Assembly (NCBI GenBank): GCA_038317685.1
Contig: JBBQBQ010000024.1
Span: 1 to 22,305 of the forward strand
Direction: 5' to 3'
Origin: JBBQBQ01 sp038317685
GTDB lineage: Bacteria; Desulfobacterota; Desulfuromonadia; Desulfuromonadales; DDH964
Length of the DNA stretch: 22,305 nt
Shown here: piece after piece, positions 1 through 8,714 of the stretch
Layout: each line of letters begins with the position of its first letter
How positions within the stretch are numbered: position 1 is the first letter of the stretch
Translations under genes and position numbers: made by a program
Notes under the pieces: model-generated
Told to the model about the DNA's origin: nothing
The model's input: the letters and a program-made list of their open reading frames with translations, nothing else
Databases searched by the model: none

Positions 1-130
1 GGACACCCTTGCTGTTCGGCTAACGGTTCCCACCATCAGGGTCCGTAGAGGATTTGCACCTCCAAGTCAACGTTCAACCACCATAGTTGAACATATGGCG
101 CTTACGCGCCACGCGCCATGCCTGGCGCAC
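1..130 (-). mobile_element. 5' portion of a group II intron (domain I), truncated by the window edge
   Basis: Read on the minus strand, a typical group II intron 5' end, GTGCGCCAGGCATGG, begins at 130. It is followed by GGTGCAAATCC-like and TTAGCCGAACAGCAAGGGTGTCC-like blocks, the last ending at position 1. These match, in the same order and spacing, the domain I segments I recall for bacterial introns such as the group IIC intron of Oceanobacillus iheyensis (GTGTGCCCGGCATGG, then GCAAGGGTGTCC). The ribozyme core, any reverse transcriptase/maturase gene and the 3' end lie beyond the left edge. The intron starts 5 nt past the terminator's T-tract, the usual location for class C introns. The 5' boundary could also be 132 (GTGTG), since both readings fit GUGYG. 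No protein can be called in this part. Confidence 0.85.
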
Positions 131-134
131 ACGC

Positions 135-173
135 AAAAAAGCCCCGGTCCACAACTGTGAACCGGGGCTTTTT
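135..173 (-). terminator. intrinsic terminator of the nuo operon
   Basis: On the minus strand, 20 nt after the nuoN stop, GCCCCGGT pairs with ACCGGGGC. Further pairing is possible inside (CACA with TGTG, plus a T-G wobble), leaving a small loop. A run of six T follows and matching A residues precede the stem, so it could also work on the plus strand. The group II intron begins immediately beyond it. Confidence 0.9.
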
Positions 174-192
174 GTTTGGGTGAATTTCTTCT

Positions 193-1653
193 CTAGAAGA
201 GCGCCTGCTTGGCCAGCTCCATGACATCACCGGGGATGATGCCGAGGTAGAAAATTCCGACCAGGGCCAGCACGATCGACACCACCGCGCCGGCATGCAT
301 CTTCACCCAGGCGAAATCTTCCGTCGGGTCGCGGAAGTACATATAGACCATGACCCGCAGGTAGTAATAAAGGGAGACCGCCGAGTTCAGCACTCCGATG
401 ACCGCCAGCCAGATGTACCCGGCCTTGATGGCGCCTGAGAAAACGTAGAACTTTCCTGCGAATCCGGCCGTCGGGGGGAGCCCCATCAGGGAAAAGAGGC
501 AGATGGTCATGGCGATGCCAAGGAAGGGGCGTTTGTAGCCGAACCCGGAGAAGCCTTCGAGGGTCAGGTTCTCTTCGCCCTCCTTGCCGGCCAGAACCAA
601 CACGGCAAAGGCGCCGAGATTCATGAAGGTGTAGGCAAGCATGTAGAAGAAGAGACCGGACAGGCCGACTTCGTTGGCCGCCACCAGACCGACCAGCGCG
701 TAACCGGCGTGGGAGATGGAGGAATACGCCAGCATCCGCTTGAGATTGGTCTGGGCAATGGCCACCACGTTACCGATGGTCATGGTCAATACGGCCAGCA
801 GCCAGAGCATCGCGCTCCATTCGGCATGCAGCCCGCCGAGTCCCAGGATCAGGATGCGGACGAAGGCGGCGAAGGCGGCGGCCTTCGGACCGGCGCTCAT
901 AAAGGCGGTAATCGGGGTCGGAGCTCCCTGGTAGACGTCGGGGGTCCACATGTGGAAGGGAGCCGCGGCGACCTTGAAGAGAAAGCCGGTGGAAAGGAGG
1001 ACCATTCCCGCCAAGGTCATCGGGTTCCCGAGCTCTGCCGGATGGGAGGTAAGGAAGAGCCCGATATCGGCGACATTGGTAGTGCCGGCAACCCCGTACA
1101 GGAGGGCGATGCCATAGAGGAGAAAGCCGGTGGAAAAGGCGCCGAGGAGGAAGTACTTGAGGCCCGCCTCATTGGAGCGCAGTTGCCCGCGGAAGAAACC
1201 CGCCAGCACGTAAAGGGAGACCGACAGAACCTCGAGTCCGAGGAAGATCGTCATCAGGTCGGTCCCCGAGGCCATCCACATCGCCCCGGCGGTCGTGAAG
1301 AGGATCAGCGGATAATATTCTGCGACCGGGTACCCCTCGCGTTTAAGGTAGTCATCGGACATCAGAATCGTCATGGCTGCGGCGATCAGGAAGATGAAGT
1401 TGAAGAAGGTCGCGAAGTTGTCGAGGGCCACGTGGCCGGCAAAGCCGAACTGCGGGTTATTCCAACCGCCGGCGGCGACGACCGCCGTTACCACCAGCGC
1501 CAGGATGCTCGCCCAGGCAACATGGGTGGTACGGCCGCGGGGGGAGAAGACGGCAACCAGCAGCAGGACCATGCCGAAACAGGTCAAGACCAGCGACGGC
1601 ATGATTGCCGCAAAATTCACGTTCTGCATGGCGACTTGCACCAGATTTTCCAT
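193..1653 (-). CDS. nuoN: NADH-quinone oxidoreductase subunit N
   Basis: Antiporter-like membrane subunit of complex I, 486 aa, within the family's usual length. It is almost entirely hydrophobic and predicted to have about 14 transmembrane helices, one of the proton-translocating modules of the membrane arm. The conserved acidic residue of TM5 is visible as E141 in the context IFLGLEVLSVSLYVL, and the lysine-bearing segment GFLFKVAAAPFHMWTPDVYQ typical of the family is present. The ATG at 1653 has AAGGAG eight bases upstream. It is the last gene of nuo, 41 bp after nuoM, and is followed by the intrinsic terminator. NuoL, NuoM and NuoN are paralogues; position and sequence fit N. Confidence 0.97.
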   Translation of the reverse strand: MENLVQVAMQNVNFAAIMPSLVLTCFGMVLLLVAVFSPRGRTTHVAWASILALVVTAVVAAGGWNNPQFGFAGHVALDNFATFFNFIFLIAAAMTILMSDDYLKREGYPVAEYYPLILFTTAGAMWMASGTDLMTIFLGLEVLSVSLYVLAGFFRGQLRSNEAGLKYFLLGAFSTGFLLYGIALLYGVAGTTNVADIGLFLTSHPAELGNPMTLAGMVLLSTGFLFKVAAAPFHMWTPDVYQGAPTPITAFMSAGPKAAAFAAFVRILILGLGGLHAEWSAMLWLLAVLTMTIGNVVAIAQTNLKRMLAYSSISHAGYALVGLVAANEVGLSGLFFYMLAYTFMNLGAFAVLVLAGKEGEENLTLEGFSGFGYKRPFLGIAMTICLFSLMGLPPTAGFAGKFYVFSGAIKAGYIWLAVIGVLNSAVSLYYYLRVMVYMYFRDPTEDFAWVKMHAGAVVSIVLALVGIFYLGIIPGDVMELAKQALF

Positions 1654-1694
1654 CGAAATGCTCCTTCGGAAGCCGTGTTATCCAGTAATCTCCG

Positions 1695-3269
1695 TTACTC
1701 GTGCCCGCCGTGCCCGCCCTGCCCGCCGTGGCTCTCACCCTGGTTGAGCGGCTGCACGACTGCGACCTGTTTCCCCTTGACCTGCTCGATGAGCCGTTCC
1801 AGGGAGGGATTCATCTTTTCTAAGAAGGTGTTGGGATAGACCCCGATCCAGAAGACGAAGACCAGCAGCGGCACCATCAGGACGATCTCGCGGAGATTGA
1901 GGTCCTTGAGATTCTGATTCTTGGGGTTATTCAATTCGCCGAACATGACCCGCTGGAACATCCAGAGCATGTAGACCGCCGCCAGAATGACGCCGCTGGT
2001 GGCGACGACCGCGAACCAGCGCAGGTTGCTCTGGAAGGCCCCCATCAGGATCAGGAATTCGCCGACGAAGCCGTTGGTCCCCGGCAGGCCGATGGAGGAG
2101 AAGGTGATGATCATGAAGATGGTGGCGAAGATCGGCATCTGTTTGGCCAGACCGCCGAACTCCTTGATCTCGCGGGTGTGGCGGCGCTCGTAAATAAAGC
2201 CGACGATAAGGAAGAGCGCGCCGGTCGAAATCCCGTGGTTGACCATCTGCAGCATGCCGCCGGCCATCCCCTCCATGTTGAGGGCGAAAATCCCGAGCAT
2301 GACGAACCCGAGGTGGGAAACCGAGGAGTAGGCGACCAGTTTCTTGACGTCGTCTTGCATCATCGCCACCAAGGCGCCGTAAACGATGCCGATCACCGCC
2401 AGCGCCGACAGGTAGGGAATGAAAAGCTGGGTGGCCTCGGGGAAGAGCGGCAGGGCGAAGCGGACGTAACCGTAGGTCCCCATCTTCAGCATGATGGCTG
2501 CCAGGATGACCGAACCGGCGGTCGGCGCCTCGGTATGGGCATCGGGCAACCAGGTGTGGACCGGGAACATCGGAACCTTGATGGCGAAGGACAGCGCAAA
2601 GGCCGCGAACAGCCAGGTCTGCAGTTCCGGAGCGATGGAGAGTTTGTAGAAGTCGGCGATGCTGAAGCCCGAAAGGTCCATCCCCGACTGCACCGCCTGG
2701 TAGTAGACGAAGATGATGGCCACCAGCATCAGCAGCGAACCGACGGCGGTGAAGATGAAGAATTTGACGGCGGCGTAGATGCGGTTTTTGCCGCCCCAGA
2801 TCCCGATCAGGAAGTACATCGGAATCAGCATCAGTTCCCAGAAAATGTAGAAGAGGAACAGATCGATCGAGACAAAGGCGCCGAGCATGGCTGTTTCAAG
2901 CAGGAGCAGGAGCGCCATGAAGGCTTTGGTATATTTTTCCACCGCCCTCCAGGTGGAGAGGACCGCAATCGGCATGATGAAAGTGGTCAGCAGAACCAGC
3001 CAGAGACTGATGCCGTCGACGCCGAGCGAATAGTTCATCTGAAAGAAATCGCCGATGCTGATCCATTTGGCAAATTCCGTGTACTGCATGTCGGCGGAGG
3101 TCTTGAAGACATCGTTGAACGCCAGCGGCAGACTGATGAGGAAGGTGACCAGCGTCACCGCCAGGGTAAAGCCCTTAAGCAACCCGTCGTTATCCTTGGG
3201 GAAGAACAACAGGAAGAGCATCCCCACGAGCGGGAGGAAGGTCATCAGGCTGAGAAGATGTTCGGTCAT
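1695..3269 (-). CDS. nuoM: NADH-quinone oxidoreductase subunit M
   Basis: Antiporter-like proton-pumping subunit of the complex I membrane arm, 524 aa. The TM5 glutamate is E145 in FYIFWELMLIPMYFLIG, and the TM7/8 region AIKVPMFPVHTWLPDAHTEAPT is the strongly conserved Proton_antipo_M signature. The ATG at 3269 is preceded by AAGGAG. The last 13 residues form a Gly/His-rich tail (ESHGGQGGHGGHE) beyond the final helix, which is not part of the conserved fold. It lies 45 bp after nuoL and 41 bp before nuoN. Confidence 0.97.
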   Translation of the reverse strand: MTEHLLSLMTFLPLVGMLFLLFFPKDNDGLLKGFTLAVTLVTFLISLPLAFNDVFKTSADMQYTEFAKWISIGDFFQMNYSLGVDGISLWLVLLTTFIMPIAVLSTWRAVEKYTKAFMALLLLLETAMLGAFVSIDLFLFYIFWELMLIPMYFLIGIWGGKNRIYAAVKFFIFTAVGSLLMLVAIIFVYYQAVQSGMDLSGFSIADFYKLSIAPELQTWLFAAFALSFAIKVPMFPVHTWLPDAHTEAPTAGSVILAAIMLKMGTYGYVRFALPLFPEATQLFIPYLSALAVIGIVYGALVAMMQDDVKKLVAYSSVSHLGFVMLGIFALNMEGMAGGMLQMVNHGISTGALFLIVGFIYERRHTREIKEFGGLAKQMPIFATIFMIITFSSIGLPGTNGFVGEFLILMGAFQSNLRWFAVVATSGVILAAVYMLWMFQRVMFGELNNPKNQNLKDLNLREIVLMVPLLVFVFWIGVYPNTFLEKMNPSLERLIEQVKGKQVAVVQPLNQGESHGGQGGHGGHE

Positions 3270-3314
3270 TGGAAATCGCTCCTTATATCGCTATTGCTAA
3301 ATCTGCCGGTGACC

Positions 3315-5297
<1,983 letters not shown>

Positions 5298-5344
5298 CTA
5301 TGTCTCCTCTAATCGGATTGGGCCACGTGCGAATCCGCAGTGAA

Positions 5345-5650
5345 TCACCATTTCAGCAGGTTGAAATCCTCGACGTCGATCGACTCGCGGTTGCGGAAGA
5401 AGGCGATCATCAGCGCCAGACCAACGGCTGCTTCGGCCGCGGCGACGGTCATGACGAAGAAGACGAAGATCTGGCCGTCCATGTTCCCCTGAAAGTGCGA
5501 CAGGGCGATGAAAGAAAGGTTGACGGCGTTCAGCATCAACTCCACGCACATGAAAATGACGATGGCGTTCTTCCGGGTGAGGACCCCGAAGGTCCCCAGA
5601 GAGAAGAGGATTGCGCTGAGCACAAGATAGTGATGGAGGGTCGGTTCCAT
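5345..5650 (-). CDS. nuoK: NADH-quinone oxidoreductase subunit K
   Basis: Small three-helix membrane subunit (MrpC-like), 101 aa, the family's usual length. The two glutamates needed for proton transfer are at E37 (FMCVELMLNAVN) and E73 (AAAEAAVGLAL), equivalent to E36 and E72 in Escherichia coli. The frame stays open 45 codons further upstream, but that extension lies in the nuoJ coding region and is not NuoK-like. The start at 5650 gives MEPTLHHYLVLSAILF, has an AGGAG box upstream and matches family length. It lies 28 bp after nuoJ. Confidence 0.96.
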   Translation of the reverse strand: MEPTLHHYLVLSAILFSLGTFGVLTRKNAIVIFMCVELMLNAVNLSFIALSHFQGNMDGQIFVFFVMTVAAAEAAVGLALMIAFFRNRESIDVEDFNLLKW

Positions 5651-5678
5651 GGTTCGGTCTCCTGTTCCAGTCCGGTGT

Positions 5679-6182
5679 CTAAACGTCCCTCTTGGCCAGC
5701 ACCACGGCACCGATAATGGCGACCAGGAGCAGGATCGAGGTAATTTCAAAGGGGAGGAGAAAATCGGTGAAAAGGGCCTTGCCAATCAATTCGGTATGAC
5801 CGACCCGCTCCACCACCTCATTGGTGATAGGCCCCGGAGTGAGGTTGGCCTGACCGTGGCTGAGCATGTACAGCGTTTGGAACAGAATCAGAATGCCGGC
5901 TGCGGCACCGAAGGCCTTGGTGTGGCTGACGCTCTTCTCGGTTGCGGTCCCGAGATTGAGGAGCATGATCACGAAGACGATCAGCACGATGATCGCCCCG
6001 GCATAGACCATGATCTGGATCGCAGCCATGAAAGGCGCCTGCAGCATGACATAGAGAGTGGCCAGGCAGACGAAGGTCATGACCAGCGAGATGGCGCTGT
6101 TGACCGGATTCCTGCAGGTAACGACCAGCACGCCGGAGGCAACCGCGACCAGAGCGACCAGATAGAAGAACAGAATTTCCAT
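5679..6182 (-). CDS. nuoJ: NADH-quinone oxidoreductase subunit J
   Basis: Membrane subunit of complex I, 167 aa, with five predicted helices. The start MEILFFYLVALVAVASGVLV and the conserved pair NPVNSAISLV and MVYAGAIIVLIVFVIML (the TM3 segment that undergoes a pi-bulge transition in structural studies) identify it. The ATG at 6182 follows an AGGAG box. It sits 21 bp after nuoI and 28 bp before nuoK. Confidence 0.96.
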   Translation of the reverse strand: MEILFFYLVALVAVASGVLVVTCRNPVNSAISLVMTFVCLATLYVMLQAPFMAAIQIMVYAGAIIVLIVFVIMLLNLGTATEKSVSHTKAFGAAAGILILFQTLYMLSHGQANLTPGPITNEVVERVGHTELIGKALFTDFLLPFEITSILLLVAIIGAVVLAKRDV

Positions 6183-6203
6183 GGTTTGACGCTCCTGTAG
6201 GAA

Positions 6204-6599
6204 TTACTTGAGCAGGCGCTCTTTGGTAAAAGTGAAGTCGGACCGATTGAAGTTCGCCAGCTCGTAGGTGTCGGTCATCTCCAGCGCTTCCACCGGACAG
6301 GCCTCGACGCAGTAGCCGCAGAAGATGCAGCGCAGCAGATCGATCTTGTAGACCTTGGGGAATTTTTCGCCCTTCTCGTTCTCGGCCGATTCGACGGTGA
6401 TGCACTTGGCCGGACAGACGGTGGGGCAGAGGTAACAGGCCACGCACTTTTCCCGGTCATGGGCCGGTACCAACCGGTGCAGGCCGCGGAAACGCGGGGA
6501 CATCTCCAGCTTCTGCTTGGGGTATTGCACCGTCGTCGAATTTCCCGGGAGCATGTGTTTGAAGGTGATGCTCAGACCTTTTATGAATTCCTTGAACAT
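6204..6599 (-). CDS. nuoI: NADH-quinone oxidoreductase subunit I, 2x[4Fe-4S] ferredoxin-type
   Basis: Peripheral-arm subunit carrying clusters N6a and N6b, which pass electrons towards N2 in NuoB. It has 131 aa with two CxxCxxCxxxCP motifs: C52-C55-C58-C62 (CVACYLCPTVCP) and C91-C94-C97-C101 (CIFCGYCVEACP). The N-terminal amphipathic segment FIKGLSITFKHML fits its membrane contact. The ATG at 6599 has AGAGGA upstream. It lies 27 bp after nuoH and 21 bp before nuoJ. Confidence 0.97.
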   Translation of the reverse strand: MFKEFIKGLSITFKHMLPGNSTTVQYPKQKLEMSPRFRGLHRLVPAHDREKCVACYLCPTVCPAKCITVESAENEKGEKFPKVYKIDLLRCIFCGYCVEACPVEALEMTDTYELANFNRSDFTFTKERLLK

Positions 6600-6626
6600 T
6601 GGCCGAATCCTCTTGTCGGGTTGGAG

Positions 6627-7679
6627 TTACTGCAGCAGCACGACCACCAGGCCGGTGACCACGATGTTGGCCAGCGACAACGGCAGGAAGACCTTCCAGC
6701 CCAGGAACATGAGCTGGTCATAACGGACGCGGGGCATCGTCGCCCGCAGCCAGATAAAGAAGAACATGAAGGAGAAGACCTTCAGCAGCAGGTTGATAGC
6801 TCCGGGGAAGGGCCCGTCCCAACCTCCGAGGAAGAGGGTGGCGGCAATCGCCGAGATGACGATCATGTTGGCGTATTCAGCCATGAAGAAGAGGGCGTAC
6901 TTCATCGAGGAATATTCGGTGCAGAAACCGGACACCAGCTCGGTTTCCGCCTCCGGCAGGTCGAAGGGGGTGCGGTTGATCTCAGCCAGACCGCAGATGA
7001 CGAAGAGCCCAAAGGCCAGCGGCTGGGTGAAGATATACCAGTTGTGCACCCAGGTCGGCAGAGAGGCGATCCCCCAAAGCGGCAACTGCTGGGCGCTGAC
7101 GATACCGCGCAGGCTCAGGGTTTCGGAGAGCATGAAGACCGAAACCATCGCCAGCCCCGCAGCCAGTTCGTAGGAGACCATCTGGGCCGAAGCGCGGATG
7201 CCGCCGAGGAGCGAATACTTGCTGTTTGAGGCCCATCCGGCCAGAACGATGCCGTAGACCCCCAGACCGGTCATGGCGAGGACGTAGAGCATGCCGATGT
7301 TCAGATCGGTGATCTGCATCGGGATGACGTAGCCGCCGATGGTCAGATCCGGGCCGAAGGGGACAACCGCCACCGTGATCAGCGCGGGGACGAGAATCAT
7401 CATCGGCGCCAGGATGAAGGAAACTTTGCTCGCCTCGGAAGGGATGATGTCTTCCTTGAAGAACAGCTTGAGACCGTCTGCGATCGGCTGCAGCAGGCCG
7501 TGCCAGCCGGCTGACATCGGCCCGAGACGGGTTTGCATGTGGCCGATGACCTTGCGCTCCACCCAGGTTGCATAGGCAACCATTAAAATGGTCACGACAA
7601 AGACCGCCACGATCTTCGCTAGCATGGCCAGAACAAACAGGACGGGGCTGTTAGAGAGGCTCAGGATCTCGGGAGTCAT
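6627..7679 (-). CDS. nuoH: NADH-quinone oxidoreductase subunit H
   Basis: Membrane subunit that forms much of the quinone-binding chamber at the junction of the two complex I arms. It has 350 aa and about eight helices. The family signature AEINRTPFDLPEAETELVSG is at residues 232-251, and the N-terminal segment ERKVIGHMQTRLGPMSAGWH (41-60) is the other conserved loop. The ATG at 7679 follows GAGGATAGACC. The upstream neighbour is not nuoG but a TPR gene, 51 bp away; nuoI follows by 27 bp. Confidence 0.97.
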   Translation of the reverse strand: MTPEILSLSNSPVLFVLAMLAKIVAVFVVTILMVAYATWVERKVIGHMQTRLGPMSAGWHGLLQPIADGLKLFFKEDIIPSEASKVSFILAPMMILVPALITVAVVPFGPDLTIGGYVIPMQITDLNIGMLYVLAMTGLGVYGIVLAGWASNSKYSLLGGIRASAQMVSYELAAGLAMVSVFMLSETLSLRGIVSAQQLPLWGIASLPTWVHNWYIFTQPLAFGLFVICGLAEINRTPFDLPEAETELVSGFCTEYSSMKYALFFMAEYANMIVISAIAATLFLGGWDGPFPGAINLLLKVFSFMFFFIWLRATMPRVRYDQLMFLGWKVFLPLSLANIVVTGLVVVLLQ

Positions 7680-7730
7680 GGTCTATCCTCTTCCTTCCAC
7701 GATGTGGGCTCTGCCGGATTTCGTTTACCC

Positions 7731-8693
7731 TTAAAAACCGGGTTTATGCGGGGTCTTCATCTCGCCGAGGTGCTTTTTCAGGTAGAGCGCTTCACGGTGC
7801 TTGGGGTTCACTCCCAACGCTCCCTCGACGGCTTCGTGGGCACCATCAAGGAGGTCGAGCTGCAGGTAGCACTCCGCGACATGCACGTAGGCCTCGGCAT
7901 CCTTGGGGTTGAGCTTGAGAGATTCCTGGTAGGCGGCAATCGCCTCCCCGAATTCTCCCCCTTTGCGTAATGCCTCACCGAGCATGAATGCTGCAGGGGC
8001 GTAACGGGGGCTGCTTTCCAGTGCCTTGCGGAATTCGCCGCCGGCCGCCGTCAATTCCCCCTTGCGGTAGAGAGCCATCCCCAGTTCAAAGATCGCCGAG
8101 GTATAGCTGGGGCTGATCGATACGACCTGGCAAAACTGGTCGATGGCTGAGTCGACTTCCCCGAGCTGGAGGAGGACCAGACCCAGGGTATAAAGTGCCC
8201 GGGTGTATTTCGGGTTCAGATCGATGGCGGCTTGAAGTGACTCGCGGGCGCCATCGAGGTCCGAATTACGCAGGCAGGAAAGACCGAGCCGGTAGTGGGT
8301 TTCGGCGCTTCCCGGGTTGAGCCCGAGGGCCAGACGATAACTCTGGATGCTCGCCGGCAAGTCACCGAGTCCGTATTGGGCCATGCCGAGCTTGAAATAA
8401 ACCCGGAATGGCTCCTGCTCGCCTTTCAGGGCCTTGGTCAGTGCCCCCACCGCATCCTGCAGATCGCCGCGGTCGTAAAGTGCCAAACCTTTGTAGTAGT
8501 AGCCTTTGCTGAAATCAGGCTGCTGGGCGAGGGCCTCATTCCACAGTTTGATGGCCTCCTCGATCAGGCCACGGTGATAGCAATCGATCGCCCGCTGGTG
8601 CAGGAACCCGACGTCGCCGGCCAGGTTCGTCCCGCATTGGTCGCAGAATTTAGCCCGTGCCGAAACCGGGGATTTGCACTTGGGACAATCCAT
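7731..8693 (-). CDS. zinc-ribbon plus tetratricopeptide-repeat protein inserted in the nuo operon
   Basis: A 320-aa soluble protein, not a known complex I subunit. Residues 1-22 are a zinc ribbon with C3-x2-C6 and C17-x2-C20 (MDCPKC, FCDQC). From about residue 29 to 300 it is made of eight consecutive 34-residue TPR units (about 29-62, 63-96, 97-130, 131-164, 165-198, 199-232, 233-266, 267-300), most with the usual G/A/Y-L-G and NPKY/NP spacing. It ends in a short basic tail (TPHKPGF). There is no signal peptide or TM segment, so it is likely cytoplasmic. I chose the ATG at 8693 because GGGAG lies five bases upstream and the ribbon begins at once; a GTG four codons earlier (8705) is possible. 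The gene lies 21 bp after nuoG and 51 bp before nuoH, so it is almost certainly co-transcribed with nuo. TPRs bind proteins; a role in assembling or regulating complex I is inferred from position alone. Confidence 0.88.
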   Translation of the reverse strand: MDCPKCKSPVSARAKFCDQCGTNLAGDVGFLHQRAIDCYHRGLIEEAIKLWNEALAQQPDFSKGYYYKGLALYDRGDLQDAVGALTKALKGEQEPFRVYFKLGMAQYGLGDLPASIQSYRLALGLNPGSAETHYRLGLSCLRNSDLDGARESLQAAIDLNPKYTRALYTLGLVLLQLGEVDSAIDQFCQVVSISPSYTSAIFELGMALYRKGELTAAGGEFRKALESSPRYAPAAFMLGEALRKGGEFGEAIAAYQESLKLNPKDAEAYVHVAECYLQLDLLDGAHEAVEGALGVNPKHREALYLKKHLGEMKTPHKPGF

Positions 8694-8714
8694 GATCGCT
8701 CCCACCAGGTTCCG

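Noticed and set aside
102..296. A 64-codon minus-strand frame spanning the nuoN end, the terminator and the intron 5' end
   Set aside because: It crosses the nuoN stop region in another frame and reads through the terminator hairpin; there is no ribosome binding site or known motif.
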